NCBI GenBank assembly: GCA_015501055.1
Contig: JADNYV010000075.1
Span: 62,001 to 126,000, forward strand
Reading direction: 5' to 3'
Source: Mucidula mucida
Taxonomy: Eukaryota; Basidiomycota; Agaricomycetes; Agaricales; Physalacriaceae
Length of the DNA: 64,000 nucleotides
In this document: positions 1 through 10,025 of the stretch, piece after piece
Numbering within the stretch: the first letter of the stretch is position 1
Layout: each line of letters begins with the position of its first letter
Program-made: the position numbers and the translations under genes
Notes under the pieces: generated by a model
What the model was told of the DNA's origin: nothing
Databases searched by the model: none
What the model saw: the letters and a program-made list of their open reading frames with translations, nothing else

Positions 1-397
1 CCGCGCCCGTCAACCCCGGCCTAGTGCACTTTAAACAGGCATGGCTAATCTTCGAGTTGTCCAGCAACACGTCTACGATAGGTCCGTTCTGCAGCTCCGC
101 GAGGCCCGGAGCTCTCTGAAGGACACCAAGTTGAGTCAGCTGGGGCAGAAGACCCTCATTCTCGGAGTAGGGCTTCATGCAAAAGCGCATTTTGCCATCA
201 GGACTGGGTTGGGGGACAGGATTGTCGTAAGAGAGGGTCGTAAGGAACGCGATGATTGGGGAGCTTTCGAGTGGGTTAGAGCTGCCGTCTGGCACCTCAT
301 ATGGCAGGACCAACGCGAAATGGGTGTAGAGATCCGCCAGTGCAGCAGTGACTTGGTGGGACCCGACAGTGATGTTGAAAGTAAAGATGCTCATCAT
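1..397 (-). CDS. Partial unknown protein running off the left edge
   Basis: On the minus strand one frame is open from about 490 down to base 1 with no stop, so the gene continues beyond the window. I placed the start at the tandem ATGs at 397/394, which open a hydrophobic stretch (MMSIFTFNITV). The frame stays open upstream of them, so this could instead be an internal exon, with LCSTLALTLMMSIF as a membrane segment. The remaining roughly 130 residues are polar and proline-rich with few charges. I do not recognise the family. The overlapping plus-strand frame at 41-430 looks like the shadow of this one. The continuous frame is the only support. Confidence 0.35.
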   Translation of the reverse strand, partial: MMSIFTFNITVGSHQVTAALADLYTHFALVLPYEVPDGSSNPLESSPIIAFLTTLSYDNPVPQPSPDGKMRFCMKPYSENEGLLPQLTQLGVLQRAPGLAELQNGPIVDVLLDNSKISHACLKCTRPGLTGA

Positions 398-731
398 GAG
401 GGTAAGAGCCAAAGTGCTGCAGAGGTCTGAGAATACTTTTTGAACCAATGGGATGGTTTCGAAGGCCGTAGAATAAATAGAGACCTGGGGTCAACACTAG
501 CCGACAATTTGAAAGCAACGCGTTTGACGCGCTCCAAAAAGGCGAGATTTCATGCCCTACACGTCATGAGATTAGCAATACTAAAATATTCTGAAAGTAA
601 GCAACGAAGAGGCAAGGTGTTGGTCAATTGCTCGGAGTATTCGGTCCGACTTTCGGCGTACAGGATTAGGAAGTAAATTCCCACGAATACTACTTTGTCA
701 TTCTTGCCACCACCACCTCCTTCATGTCTTC
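398..731. other. Intergenic, no supported gene
   Basis: This is the 5' side of both flanking genes, which diverge from here. Short open frames exist but show no codon signal. No convincing TATA box was seen. Confidence 0.5.
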
Positions 732-1509
732 ATGTCCCTAACATTGATTAGAGCATTGCGCCAGCCAGTCCAGATTAGAAGAACCTATTCTACGCGCACA
801 AGGGCTGCCGGTCGCGGCCAGAACCTTTCTGACCGCTACATTCGCCTGGAAAAATCTCTCCGAGAAAAACAGGCCCTCAGAGCTGGAACAGAGCGATTGG
901 AGTTCAAGTCGCAAAACGAAGCGTCACACCTGCCTCGATTGACACCCACGAAGCCGATGAACATCTTCAGAGGTTTAGTGGTCCCCGACAAGCCGCGTCC
1001 TCCAGAGTCCGATGGTTTGTACACGTCAAAACGATCTAGATAAACTAATCTTATCTGAAAGTAGAATGTTGCATGTCTGGATGCGCAGTTTGCGTATACG
1101 ACCTCTATGAAGAGTCACTCGACGTGTATAAGGAAAAGATCGCAGAGTTGACTGCGCAACTTACTGTCTTGGGCGTGCCGCAATCCGAATGGCCGTCAAG
1201 TATCCAGGAGAAATCGGATTCAGTGGAGAAAAAGCAGAATGTTGCACTGAGCGTATTCGAAGAGATGGAAAGAGCGCTTAAAGAGAAGCAGAACTCTCGT
1301 CAGTCCGTGCACCACTTTCTTGACATGATTGAACTATCGATATTTATCAAATTGCTTGGACAGAGCGATATGACTACGAGCGTCCTGCTGCCTCGCGACC
1401 GCCTCCATCATCTCCGTGAGTATTCTAGTACGAAAAGGCTCAATTTCGTTTGGATAGATCATTGGTTGCGAAGAAACAAATTGTTTCGCTCAGCACATCG
1501 TCTTCTTAG
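732..1509 (+). CDS. Oxidoreductase-like domain protein (OXLD1 type), probably mitochondrial
   Basis: The N-terminus is Arg/Ser/Thr-rich and nearly free of acidic residues (LIRALRQPVQIRRTYST), as in a mitochondrial presequence. Splicing out 1015-1064 joins PPESD to ECCMSGCAVCVYDLY, the Cys cluster that defines the oxidoreductase-like family (Pfam PF09791, human OXLD1). A helical charged region follows (FEEMERALKEK). In-frame model: 732-1014, 1065-1298, 1364-1415, 1458-1509, giving 206 residues. The last two introns are less certain because the C-terminus is not conserved; an unspliced reading ends at 1525 instead. The ATG at 732 was chosen because the one at 724 meets a stop after five codons. 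The molecular role of the family is poorly known. Confidence 0.75.
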
Positions 1510-3251
1510 AGAAAAGGCTCTCTAGCATCATGGTTTTGAATTGCCTTAGCTCCACTTCGACAAAGCTTTTTGTCTTCGATGGGCCTCCAGAGCCGCTAGA
1601 CAGTGCTTATATTCAGCGCATAGAACTGGCCACGTACGCATTTCCGAAGCAATATCATAATTCATGACCGATTCTGTCATTCCTCCTCAGTGTATACCTA
1701 ATTATCTTACTCCAAGTTCTTGCTGTCCTTCTTCTTTCGTCGCCCACCAGGTTCTGTCCACTGAGTCCCGTATCATCTTTTTCACGTATGTAGCTCGCCA
1801 GCCTTTCGTTAGGCCGAGTCTGTGCATCGACGCGGTTTATAGGATCACCACAGTTCACATCTGTGAGTCCTGCTTATTCTTGATCGCGGCTTGTCTTACG
1901 GTTCTAGTATATATACTTACTCTAATAATGGCGATATTTGGCGTGAGTGCGACGATGGAGATCAACTAGTCTATTCGCCGGGCTATACCCCCGCTCTTCT
2001 CATCATCGACCGCCCCTCAATCCGTCAACCTTGTCGTTACCGTTCGGAATATGGAGGTATACCCCTTCAATCTGTATGGTTCCCGGTTGATCAATACTGG
2101 TGCGGTGATATCTAGTTTACCGAGCGACTACTCATTCTACCCGTTACAGTAAGGCCGCCGCCCCTCTCCGCCTCTATTCTTTTCGTTTCAACGTCGTATC
2201 GCGGCCCGACAGTTTGGTAAGTGGCGTACTGGTATGAGTGTGATATACAGCCTCTCTCCCGATGGGGAGTTACATTGCCAACCCGACGACGCTCGGCCAC
2301 TAGAAAGCTTACGGGTCCAGCACGACGCTGAGAACGTTCAGTATGTCGGCTGTCATCGGGTGTTTGGAATACAACAAGGGCTTCAAAACGCTGTACTCAC
2401 CGCAAACGAAAGTCAATGTTCACCGTAACTCCGCCTTTGATTCCACCCCGGTGTCAATCCGGTGTATGAAGGAATACTTGGTCTATGACATCGGACAGCC
2501 TGACTGACTATGCACATGGCAACAGAACGCGTAGGATCAAGATGCGCATGTCCATTCTTCCTGCGCTAGTGCCTAACGTCACCTAAATGCGCCTTGCTTT
2601 TCTATCGTCAGTCTTCATGTTCGTTTGCTGGTTTTCAGCTCCGGATAATGAGAACTCCTTGCCTTCATGTCACTTGGTCATGTCTGAGTACCCTATTAAT
2701 CTGTGTTCTTGCTTCTAGTGCGATTTCATTGTTTGATGCCCTGACAGCAAGTTACCCAGCTCAAAAGTTGAATGAGAAGATCATAAGATAGTCCTTAAAT
2801 CAGCTTAGGGGAGACGTATACATTCTGTCAGCGCAAGAAGTCAACAATCCTTGAACGATTATATTCTATAGTGCGATGACATCTTGAACGTTATCCTTGT
2901 TGTGATGGTGGTTGATCAAACGCCGAGCGTGCCTGATTGCCTACTCTGACGACGACGGTCAACTACGTCCGCGCGCGTACGGTACAGAACGTTCAGATCT
3001 GCTTACGGCGACAAATCTCACAGGGCCTGAGATTATTACCAGGAAGAGCTGGAGCACTTCACCCTTCTAACCTTCGCGAACACTAGCCCGACGCGCGAAA
3101 ACCATCGATCTTCCTGTGCCTCGGCTTACGACACTATCTGCTTCTTGCATACCCTCATGACCTTGCTTCCTTGCCAGCGATGTTCCTAGGTACTTCTATA
3201 AAGCTAGCAAACGAGGAGGATGGAGGCCTGGTAGCCTTTGTCCTCCTCGTC
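1510..3251. other. Gene-poor stretch with coding-like scraps
   Basis: No complete gene can be supported over 1.7 kb. A frame at about 2005-2150 reads like coding sequence (VNLVVTVRNMEV then YPFNLYGSRLINTG) and could be an exon of a decayed gene. At 2587 a 43-codon frame begins with a hydrophobic run (MRLAFLSSVFMFVCWFSA) like a secretion signal, but it has no TATA box and no supporting exon. A TATA-like TATAAAG at 3197-3203 lies about 50 bases before the next gene. Confidence 0.4.
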
Positions 3252-4516
3252 ATGAAGAAAGTGCTCACTTTCCTCGCTTCCGTTCTTGGCATAACCAGCG
3301 CGCTCACGCTGAGGCAAGAGAGCTCTCTGCCACCTGTCCACCTAGCGGTCTCTCCGAAATGCGGTACGCTGCACGGCACAGTCTCCGACCTGAATGCAGG
3401 TGTTAATCCCGCCAATTTCAAGGCAATCGTGTCGTTTGGGGTATGTTGACTCGTATGTTAGACCTTCTTCTTACACCAGGATGCCTAGGACTCGTTCACC
3501 GACGGAGGGATTGACAATGGGACGACGCTTCTCCCACCTGTCGTGATACCCCCCGATCCCTTTGCAGGCTGCGCTCGACTAACGGCCCCGTATGGGCTGA
3601 GGACGTGGCTAACGCTACTGGCGCTGATATTCTGAGCTATGCTGTAAGTTCCGTGCCGTCCTCGCTGGCGTATGACCCTCCATCTGACCGCATTGAAGCA
3701 ATGGGCCGCATGCACCGACCTGGCTCTTTGGCCGAGCAATCCTCGTCAGGTGGATTTCTTAGGGCAGAGTACATCTTCCGTTGCGCTGTACACATTAACT
3801 TCGGTCTGATGGCTTTTGTCAAGTGGCGACGTTCTTGGGCCAGAACCATCAGCTTGATCCGGACACGACGTTGTACAGTATGTTTTCGGAATAAAGTTAG
3901 TCCTTCATTCTTAGAGTTTGTACTGGGTGCTGAAGGGCGTCTGCAGTGACTGGCTAGCATCTCAGAGTGCGTCTTTATTTGGCGTCTCTCACCTTGCGAT
4001 TGATGGCTCTCGCGGTAGTCGATGGTGACCACATGCAAAACGCGTCGCACGTCGTCCTCGACCAGATTGAAATCTTATCTAATCCCCCCACGAATGGGCG
4101 ATCCTTCCTTGTTCTCGACGTCTATGGACGAGGTACGCATACACCTTCTGGAGAAGCTTGGAAGCAGACCATCTATGATGGACTCGCGGACTTCCACCTC
4201 GGGCCCAAGCAACTCAACGTTGCCTACGTCGACTTTTCGACAATTTGGGACGGAGCGTTAGATGGAGTCCCGGGGTACGAAGCGTTTGGATATGTGAGCT
4301 CAGATGCGTGTACATCATGCTCGGAAGACTGTAATGAATATGGATGGTGTAAAGATCCAGACCATTACTTCCAGTGGTTCGGCGGGTGCGTTCTCGAGCA
4401 TCGTCATCCCTTACATCTTCTAATCATATCGATAACTTAGGCATCCATCGAAAGAGACACACCGTCTTATGGCAGAGTACGTTCTAGAAGTATTCACTCA
4501 GTGTCGGGTGCACTGA
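3252..4516 (+). pseudogene. SGNH/GDSL hydrolase (acetylesterase-like), frame-broken as read
   Basis: The ATG at 3252 lies about 50 bases after a TATAAAG and opens a signal peptide (MKKVLTFLASVLGITSA). After an intron at about 3421-3488 comes the block I motif FGDSFTDGG, then NGPVWAEDVANATGADILSYA-like and LALWPSNPRQVDFLGQ segments, and near the end DPDHYFQWFGG joined to HPSKETHRLMAEYV. These are typical of fungal secreted SGNH esterases related to carbohydrate esterase family 16, which deacetylate plant polysaccharide. The frame breaks at about 3567-3572 (before the NGPVW segment) and about 3882-3886 (MFFGI read with one T too few). Introns at 3644-3698 and 3769-3823 splice cleanly. With only single-base losses and no other damage, it may be a real gene with consensus errors. 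Confidence 0.7.
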
Positions 4517-7490
4517 GTGCGACGGCGTCTCCAATGATTACGCCCCAATTTCCTCTGTTCTAGGCGGCCAGAATTAATTTTCTTATGACGTTCGGACGTC
4601 GAAAGGTGCAAAGCAAGCGAAACATTGTCCCGTGAAACAATGGAAGCTCTCCACAACGCGTGGCACTGGGAAATTCTGGGTGCTCATCTTATAAGGTTTC
4701 GAGGCCGCCTCCAAGAAATGAGTGCGGCTACAGAGACGGCTGATCGAGCAGACCGAGGATCGGCATAACGCTCACCTCAAGGACGAGCTCCTCATCGAAT
4801 TACGCCAACCTTGACGACGTTATTCCTCCGGCTGGTATCCGAGCATATGGCTCAACGCCAAATGGTCTCTGCTGCCGCGAAGATCAATTTCGTTTATACA
4901 TATTGGGCATAGCCTAGTAGTGCTTTCCTTGGGATGACGTTCCTTTTGACGCCACACGCTTTATTTTGGGTCTCAAAAGAAGTCGGGCAAGGCGAATTTC
5001 TTCATCTCCAAGCCTCCCTATCCCCTGTCAAATTCAGAACTGACCCGAATAGCGTGTACCGACATATCAACGCAGTTGAGGTGAATGACTGGAGGAAAGA
5101 ACTCCGGCGCCTACGCGGCATGGAGTCTGCATGGTGTGTGGTGTGGAGACGCTGTATTCGTGACATGGACTTCTTCGCATGCTCCCGTATAACACACAAA
5201 TTTCGAGATTGAACATGCGGCGCTGGATGGACCGTATTGGGACAGGGTAAGTGTTGATATCTGCTGTCTCCGTTACCTCTAATTGGGACTTTGTACAGCA
5301 CTAACGGGTTCCTGGAGGTGGAGGCACGACTTGAATACACGAGGCCTTCACGTCATGGAGACCGCGCTGAGGTCTTTGTTTGCCTCGTCCGCGGCTGTGT
5401 TATTCGCCAAAACTCATAGGATGTGGCGCTTATTCGGGGATTCGGTGTCCAATACATTTGATGAGTCGAGGCCTTCCTTTTCAAGACGTTAACACCCTCG
5501 GTCGCGACATGTTTCGTGTAACGTCGAGCCTCCGTGTCCCGTGAGCTCGTTGATTTCCCAACACCAAGCCTTGCGGAAACTTACTTGGTCGAAGTATGAA
5601 ATTGGTGACGCATGGTTTGGTCTGGTGGAACCACGCCGCCCGGGTGGGTGATTTTTTCCACGCCATTTCCCGCCTTCATTTCGGCACATTCAATGGTCCC
5701 AAAAAGCGCACACCATTTACCCTCATTGTCAAGACAATAGATAAATTCGGAGCACGTGCCGAAAATCAGCCTGTTCCTTTGGGGACAAAGGCGCGTTTGC
5801 GCTCCGTGGCTTTTGAAATATTTACGCGCTAGTTGAGGGCGGCGGGGCAACTTTATCGAGTCAAAAGACGGTGAACTCGAGTGCGTGTGGTATGTATCTC
5901 CATATATATTCTCGTATGAAATCACATTTTCATCAATTGCAATAAGCAGGATTTTCAAGCGGACGCTATCCACGATTAAATAGATGATACTCTGTATTTT
6001 CGCTATTGGGTTGAAAGAATCCAGTTCGCCCTGTTTCTTGAGCAAGTAAAAGTACCATCGATGTCGATTCGACGGGATGTCGACACATGCATCATGTACA
6101 ACATGGTTCAATCTCCTGGTGCCGAGGATGACGGCGTTCATTTCCTTTCTCATAAAATAAGTATAACGCGGCGATCAGGCCATGTTCAGTCGCTTCGGGG
6201 ATATCTTCCTAGTACCTGTTTCCATAGTCCAAAGTTGGTCCAAAGCAACCCGTCTTACCGCGGAATGTCGTACAGATGAAAGAAAAAGGAAGGAAGGAAT
6301 CAAATGTCTAGCGCCGCTCAAGTAGGAGGGCGGTGACGTGAACGGGACGGGGAACTCACGATCTTACATACCATCAACTGGTGGTAATCCTATAGAGGGC
6401 AAAAAGTAAACGGATACGCCTGCCTGCCGGTCAAATCACGTCTTGATCAGCCCCGATGAGTGATAGGTGATGTCGATGAGCGACGAGCGATGAATCGCCT
6501 GCGGTAAAAGCCTAAGGAATGTTGTTCTCCGTATTAAACATAACAGAATAGTACACCCAAACGTACAAAAGCGCAACGCGAGTTCCGTAATGGTAATCAC
6601 GATCAAATGGAAGTGGATGGATGGGTGGGGGGGAGCACACTTCGCACTCCGACGTTTGGCGACTCGGAAAGAAGAAGATAGCGGCTCGCGTCCTCGGTTC
6701 CCTGTGGCGCGGCCACAATTTGAATTGATGCCACCTTCTCTTTTAGAGCACCTATCGACGCCCACAGCTAGTAGCGTGATCGGAGCTAGCCTTGTATGGT
6801 CGTGTGAGAACGTTGAAACTTGAGAGCCATGGGGACAGCTCCGGTTGCCCAGTCCTAGCCTGGAGCAACGCATGCGCGGAGAACGAGGCTAGTCGCTCTG
6901 TTGACATAAGGATCAGAAGACGGGGAGGTGAGGACAAAGCTTCAAAGAGACTCAGATTGGTGCGTCGAGGGGAGACGCCAAGTTTGGCGCCAGGGGAACC
7001 AGTGTCACTGCCACGCGGCATCGCCCGGACAACTTGGGAGTCGCCGAAATTGGTCGATGAGATCCAATCGCTCATTCGTCTCATCTTTCCCATGACATGA
7101 ATTGACTGAAAATGTGCTCGGCGCCCTTAGCGCCGTCCTGGGGAAAAGGTCCGAGCTACGGGTACTCGCCGTCGTGTCCACAACCCAACAATCCAAATTT
7201 CAAAGAGCGGCCAATTCCAAAACCGTCGCGGTTTCAAAAAAAGCGCGGATATGAAGAGAGGGGGTAGAGTGTGCTGGACAATCCGAGCCCGTGCCCTCGA
7301 TTCATGATGTCGTTGATATGAAACGGTCAACAGGAATTACGCGATGCTTTTGATATGTCGTGGTTCGCCGAAATCCGTGGAGACACCCCCGTCCAAGAAG
7401 AAGAACAAGCACGGCGAATTTTTACAATATCACCGTTCTCGTTGGCCTGATCGTGACGTAGTAAGTACAGGCCTCGATCATCGGGGACGC
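4517..7490. other. Gene-poor 3 kb stretch
   Basis: No gene can be supported. A coding-like piece lies around 5200-5420: FEIEHAALDGPYWDR followed, across a possible intron (about 5248-5299), by NGFLEVEARLEYTRP. It then meets stops and matches no family I recognise. The longest frame, 5581-6153 on the minus strand, has no domain signal and mixed codon use. Frames at 6436-7100 on both strands overlap each other and none stands out. It may hold a decayed gene. Confidence 0.35.
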
Positions 7491-7498
7491 TATATAAA
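7491..7498 (+). promoter_or_regulatory. TATA box of the small Cys-rich protein gene
   Basis: TATATAAA ends 49 bases before the ATG at 7548. The spacing matches the TATA boxes of other accessory genes in this window. Confidence 0.5.
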
Positions 7499-7547
7499 CC
7501 GCGTCTGGTCAGTACGACCGAGCCCTCATACACTCCGGATCCGCGCC

Positions 7548-7994
7548 ATGTCTTCCACACCCACGTCTACTACGCGTTGCAATTGCTGCACACACGAGAG
7601 CTCCCACTACCTCATCCGTTGCGGGTGCCCAAATGACCGCCCGCCCACGCACCCCATGCACATCATGGACGACGCGTTCCACCGCCATGGTGTGCGACCT
7701 GCCTCTTATTCTGTGTGCAGCCCGCGACGTGCGCGATGCGCTACGACCCCCACGCGCACGCGAACCACAATCTCCTCTCATACCTCAGCAGTGCCATCTC
7801 ATACGTCGCCGGTACGTTTCCACGACCCTATTATCCAACGAAATGCTCACCGAATAAATCCCCGTTTGTAGACATTGCGCTCTCGCTACGACGCCGCGTT
7901 TTTCTCAAGTAACAATCCATTTCTCGTAAGGATCCACAGCAGCCGGTCATCCACACGCGCTAACCTCTTTTGTTCTAAGCTGGAAAATAAATAA
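7548..7994 (+). CDS. Small Cys-rich hypothetical protein
   Basis: The ATG at 7548 follows a well-placed TATA box. The N-terminus has a tight cysteine group (CNCC, then CGC 14 residues on) and many His residues. A two-exon model (7548-7811, intron 7812-7871 with GTACGT and TTGTAG, then 7872-7994) is in frame and ends RYDAAFFSSNNPFLV plus a polar tail, 128 residues. In the middle, a second frame (CAMRYDPHAHANHNLLSYL) looks equally coding-like, so another intron or a lost base may lie near 7690-7720. The CNCC..CGC group could bind metal, but this is not a classical metallothionein pattern. No family recognised. Confidence 0.45.
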
Positions 7995-8263
7995 ATGAAC
8001 GATGAACGATGACAACGACAATGAAGGCCTATCTTTATATATAAAATACTTGCTCTAGCGTCATTAATTCGCCATGTTACATGGTCATTCAGACACACGT
8101 ATTTCCCGGGTTCTATACTTATCGTGGTTCGTTGGAGAGAACTGGTTTCTCTCATAATAGAGGAGCGGAAGAGTGGCCAAAGCGGAAGGAAGGAGCGCTT
8201 GCCTGTGATCAAGGAGCGGATACATTACAACTGTGGCTGCAATACATACACGAGCGTGTCCCA

Positions 8264-9944
8264 TTACTTTCTTCCTTTCCTCATAGGAGCCTTCGGGAAC
8301 TTCACGGGTGCCGTAAGTACAGCCATCTTGGTCCCAGCGGAATCGTTCGAATATCCCAATTTCGACCTCTCCTTGTCCGAGAGCGTTTTCAACGTACAGC
8401 CTGCGCAGAATAGTCAGTGGCGCATCACGCAGCATGAGCGCGGGCATTTTACCTAAACTTTTGAATTGTTGGTTCACGCTAGAGGCAATGCAACGAATCA
8501 GCGCGGAGAACAAAGTAGACCGCGAAACGCGTACCGTGTAACAGGAATGCCCAGATCTGCGGAGAGCAAGGAAGGGTCGGACGCGTAACCATCAGCTTTG
8601 AGACAGAGTGCGAAGAGGTAGGCTAGAAGTTTGGTCTCCATAGCCGGCGTGGTACGATGTCTGTAGATAGTAAATTTAACACGTCGGACGGCCATCGACG
8701 ATCCTACTTACTCGGTTGATCCCCGAGAGAACTCTGTGAACCTGTTGAACATCCCGTCCAAAATGTTGCTAGGGACGCCCTTGAGCTGTTCTTCGACTTT
8801 GGCGCGATCAATCTCGCGTCGATTGATAGCTCGACGGAACGCAAGCATCGCCGACACGCAGTATATCAGTTTTCTGAGTAACAAGGTCAGGATGTTTATC
8901 AAAGAGAATAGATGCCGCGTACATTTTCTTTTTCACTCCCTTGACAGAAGTGCCTTGCAAGCTCTTGAGATGCCAATTGACCCAAGACGAATGCCGGAAA
9001 GGAAAGAGCGCCTGTTTATCCTTGAGACTCTTTGCCTGGTCAAACGGACTCGTCACAATGGATTTCCATTCGCTCTCCGGCACAATATCATGCAGGGCAT
9101 ACACATCCGCAGGATCCTGCGTCGTATCATTATAGGGTGGAATAAGACGACTCGCGTCGGCCACATCTTTGGCTTCCTCTAATAAACACTTCAGGATCAA
9201 TCATACCAAAAAATAGAGTGTGAAATACCTTGAGTTGGCAGGCCCTCCGCGCCCTTCTCAATGCCATCCATAAGATGGTCCATAACGCCTTGCATAGCGC
9301 TGACATCCACCTTATTGCGCTCCCGCGCCCGAATACTCGCCTTGGCCTTTTTCGTCCCAAACGACTCGCCCAGCGCATTCCGCGCCTCGAAATACGCCTG
9401 CGCGGACGGCTCTGCCGCAGAAGGCACCGATTTGAGCGCCTTGACTTTTTGCTTCAGGATATGCAAGGGCACCGCCGTGGGCAACAGTTTCAGAGACGAA
9501 TCCCGCTTATTGTGGACTGCAAGCATGTATCTGTTCAATCTCGTTAGACGCGCAAAGGCGTTGGGAACGCGGCGAGATGCACCTGCACCCGGATTGTTCT
9601 GCCTCTCGGTTTTCGCCCTCGTTGGAGAAAAACTCCATGTCGTCCGTCTCGCCAACGACGATCATCCCAGACGACGATGGATTAGCATCGTCCTTTTCCT
9701 TGCCCTTGTCTTCAGCCGACTTGCGCTTTTTCTGCGCGTAGCATTTGAATGGAGTGTCCTGGGGAGCCTCGACAGCGGGGAAGGATACTATTTCGGATAT
9801 CAATGCTGATTTCTTTATTTAAATTCCATCTTTGCACGCACATAGGACCGGAACGTTCGTGCCAGGCGTATACGACGTGCTCGCCGTCGAAAAGACGACT
9901 CGCTCAGGCGACGACGCGCGCTTTCTTTTCTTGCTCGATGACAT
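8264..9944 (-). CDS. RPA49: RNA polymerase I subunit A49
   Basis: Subunit of RNA polymerase I. In yeast, A49 pairs with A34.5 and supports initiation and elongation of rRNA transcription in the nucleolus. Eight exons fit exactly: 9842-9944, 9589-9787, 9229-9530, 8923-9178, 8712-8873, 8535-8660, 8453-8478, 8264-8400 (437 codons with stop, 436 residues). Family signatures run across the junctions: SFPAVEAPQDTPFKCY, YMLAVHNKR, ALGESFGTKKAKASIRARER, DASRLIPPY, SAMLAFRRAI, METKLLAYLFALCLKADGY, FKSLGCTL. The C-terminal tandem winged-helix half is present. The exon at 8453-8478 is only 26 bases. The N-terminus is Lys/Arg-rich, as for a nuclear protein. A telomere-like repeat lies just upstream of the ATG. 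Confidence 0.95.
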
Positions 9945-9962
9945 GGAAAAAGGCTAGAAAGT

Positions 9963-9978
9963 CTAACCCTAACCCTAG
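9963..9978. promoter_or_regulatory. Telomere-like TTAGGG motif before RPA49
   Basis: CTAACCCTAACCCTAG sits 19 bases upstream of the RPA49 ATG (minus strand), inside the 81-base gap between the TDP1 stop and the RPA49 start. Read on the RPA49 strand it is about 2.5 copies of TTAGGG. In several fungi, Tbf1/Teb1-type factors bind TTAGGG-like sites at ribosome-related promoters, so a regulatory site is plausible. Confidence 0.5.
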
Positions 9979-10025
9979 CTAGGAGCACCACTACTTAGAT
10001 CTACAGCAGTCAGTACTAGTCTACG

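Noticed and set aside
5581..6153. 190-codon minus-strand frame
   Set aside because: No domain, no introns, mixed composition, no promoter; likely a chance frame.
8160..8215. tRNA-Ser/Leu A-box-like GAGTGGCCAAAGCGG
   Set aside because: No B box or acceptor stem follows; it lies in the 3' region of RPA49.
9230..9809. Plus-strand frames of 105 and 182 codons
   Set aside because: They are antisense to the RPA49 exons, which carry the conserved motifs.
9963..9978. Telomere or chromosome end
   Set aside because: Only about 2.5 TTAGGG units, inside a gap between two intact housekeeping genes, so it is not an end.
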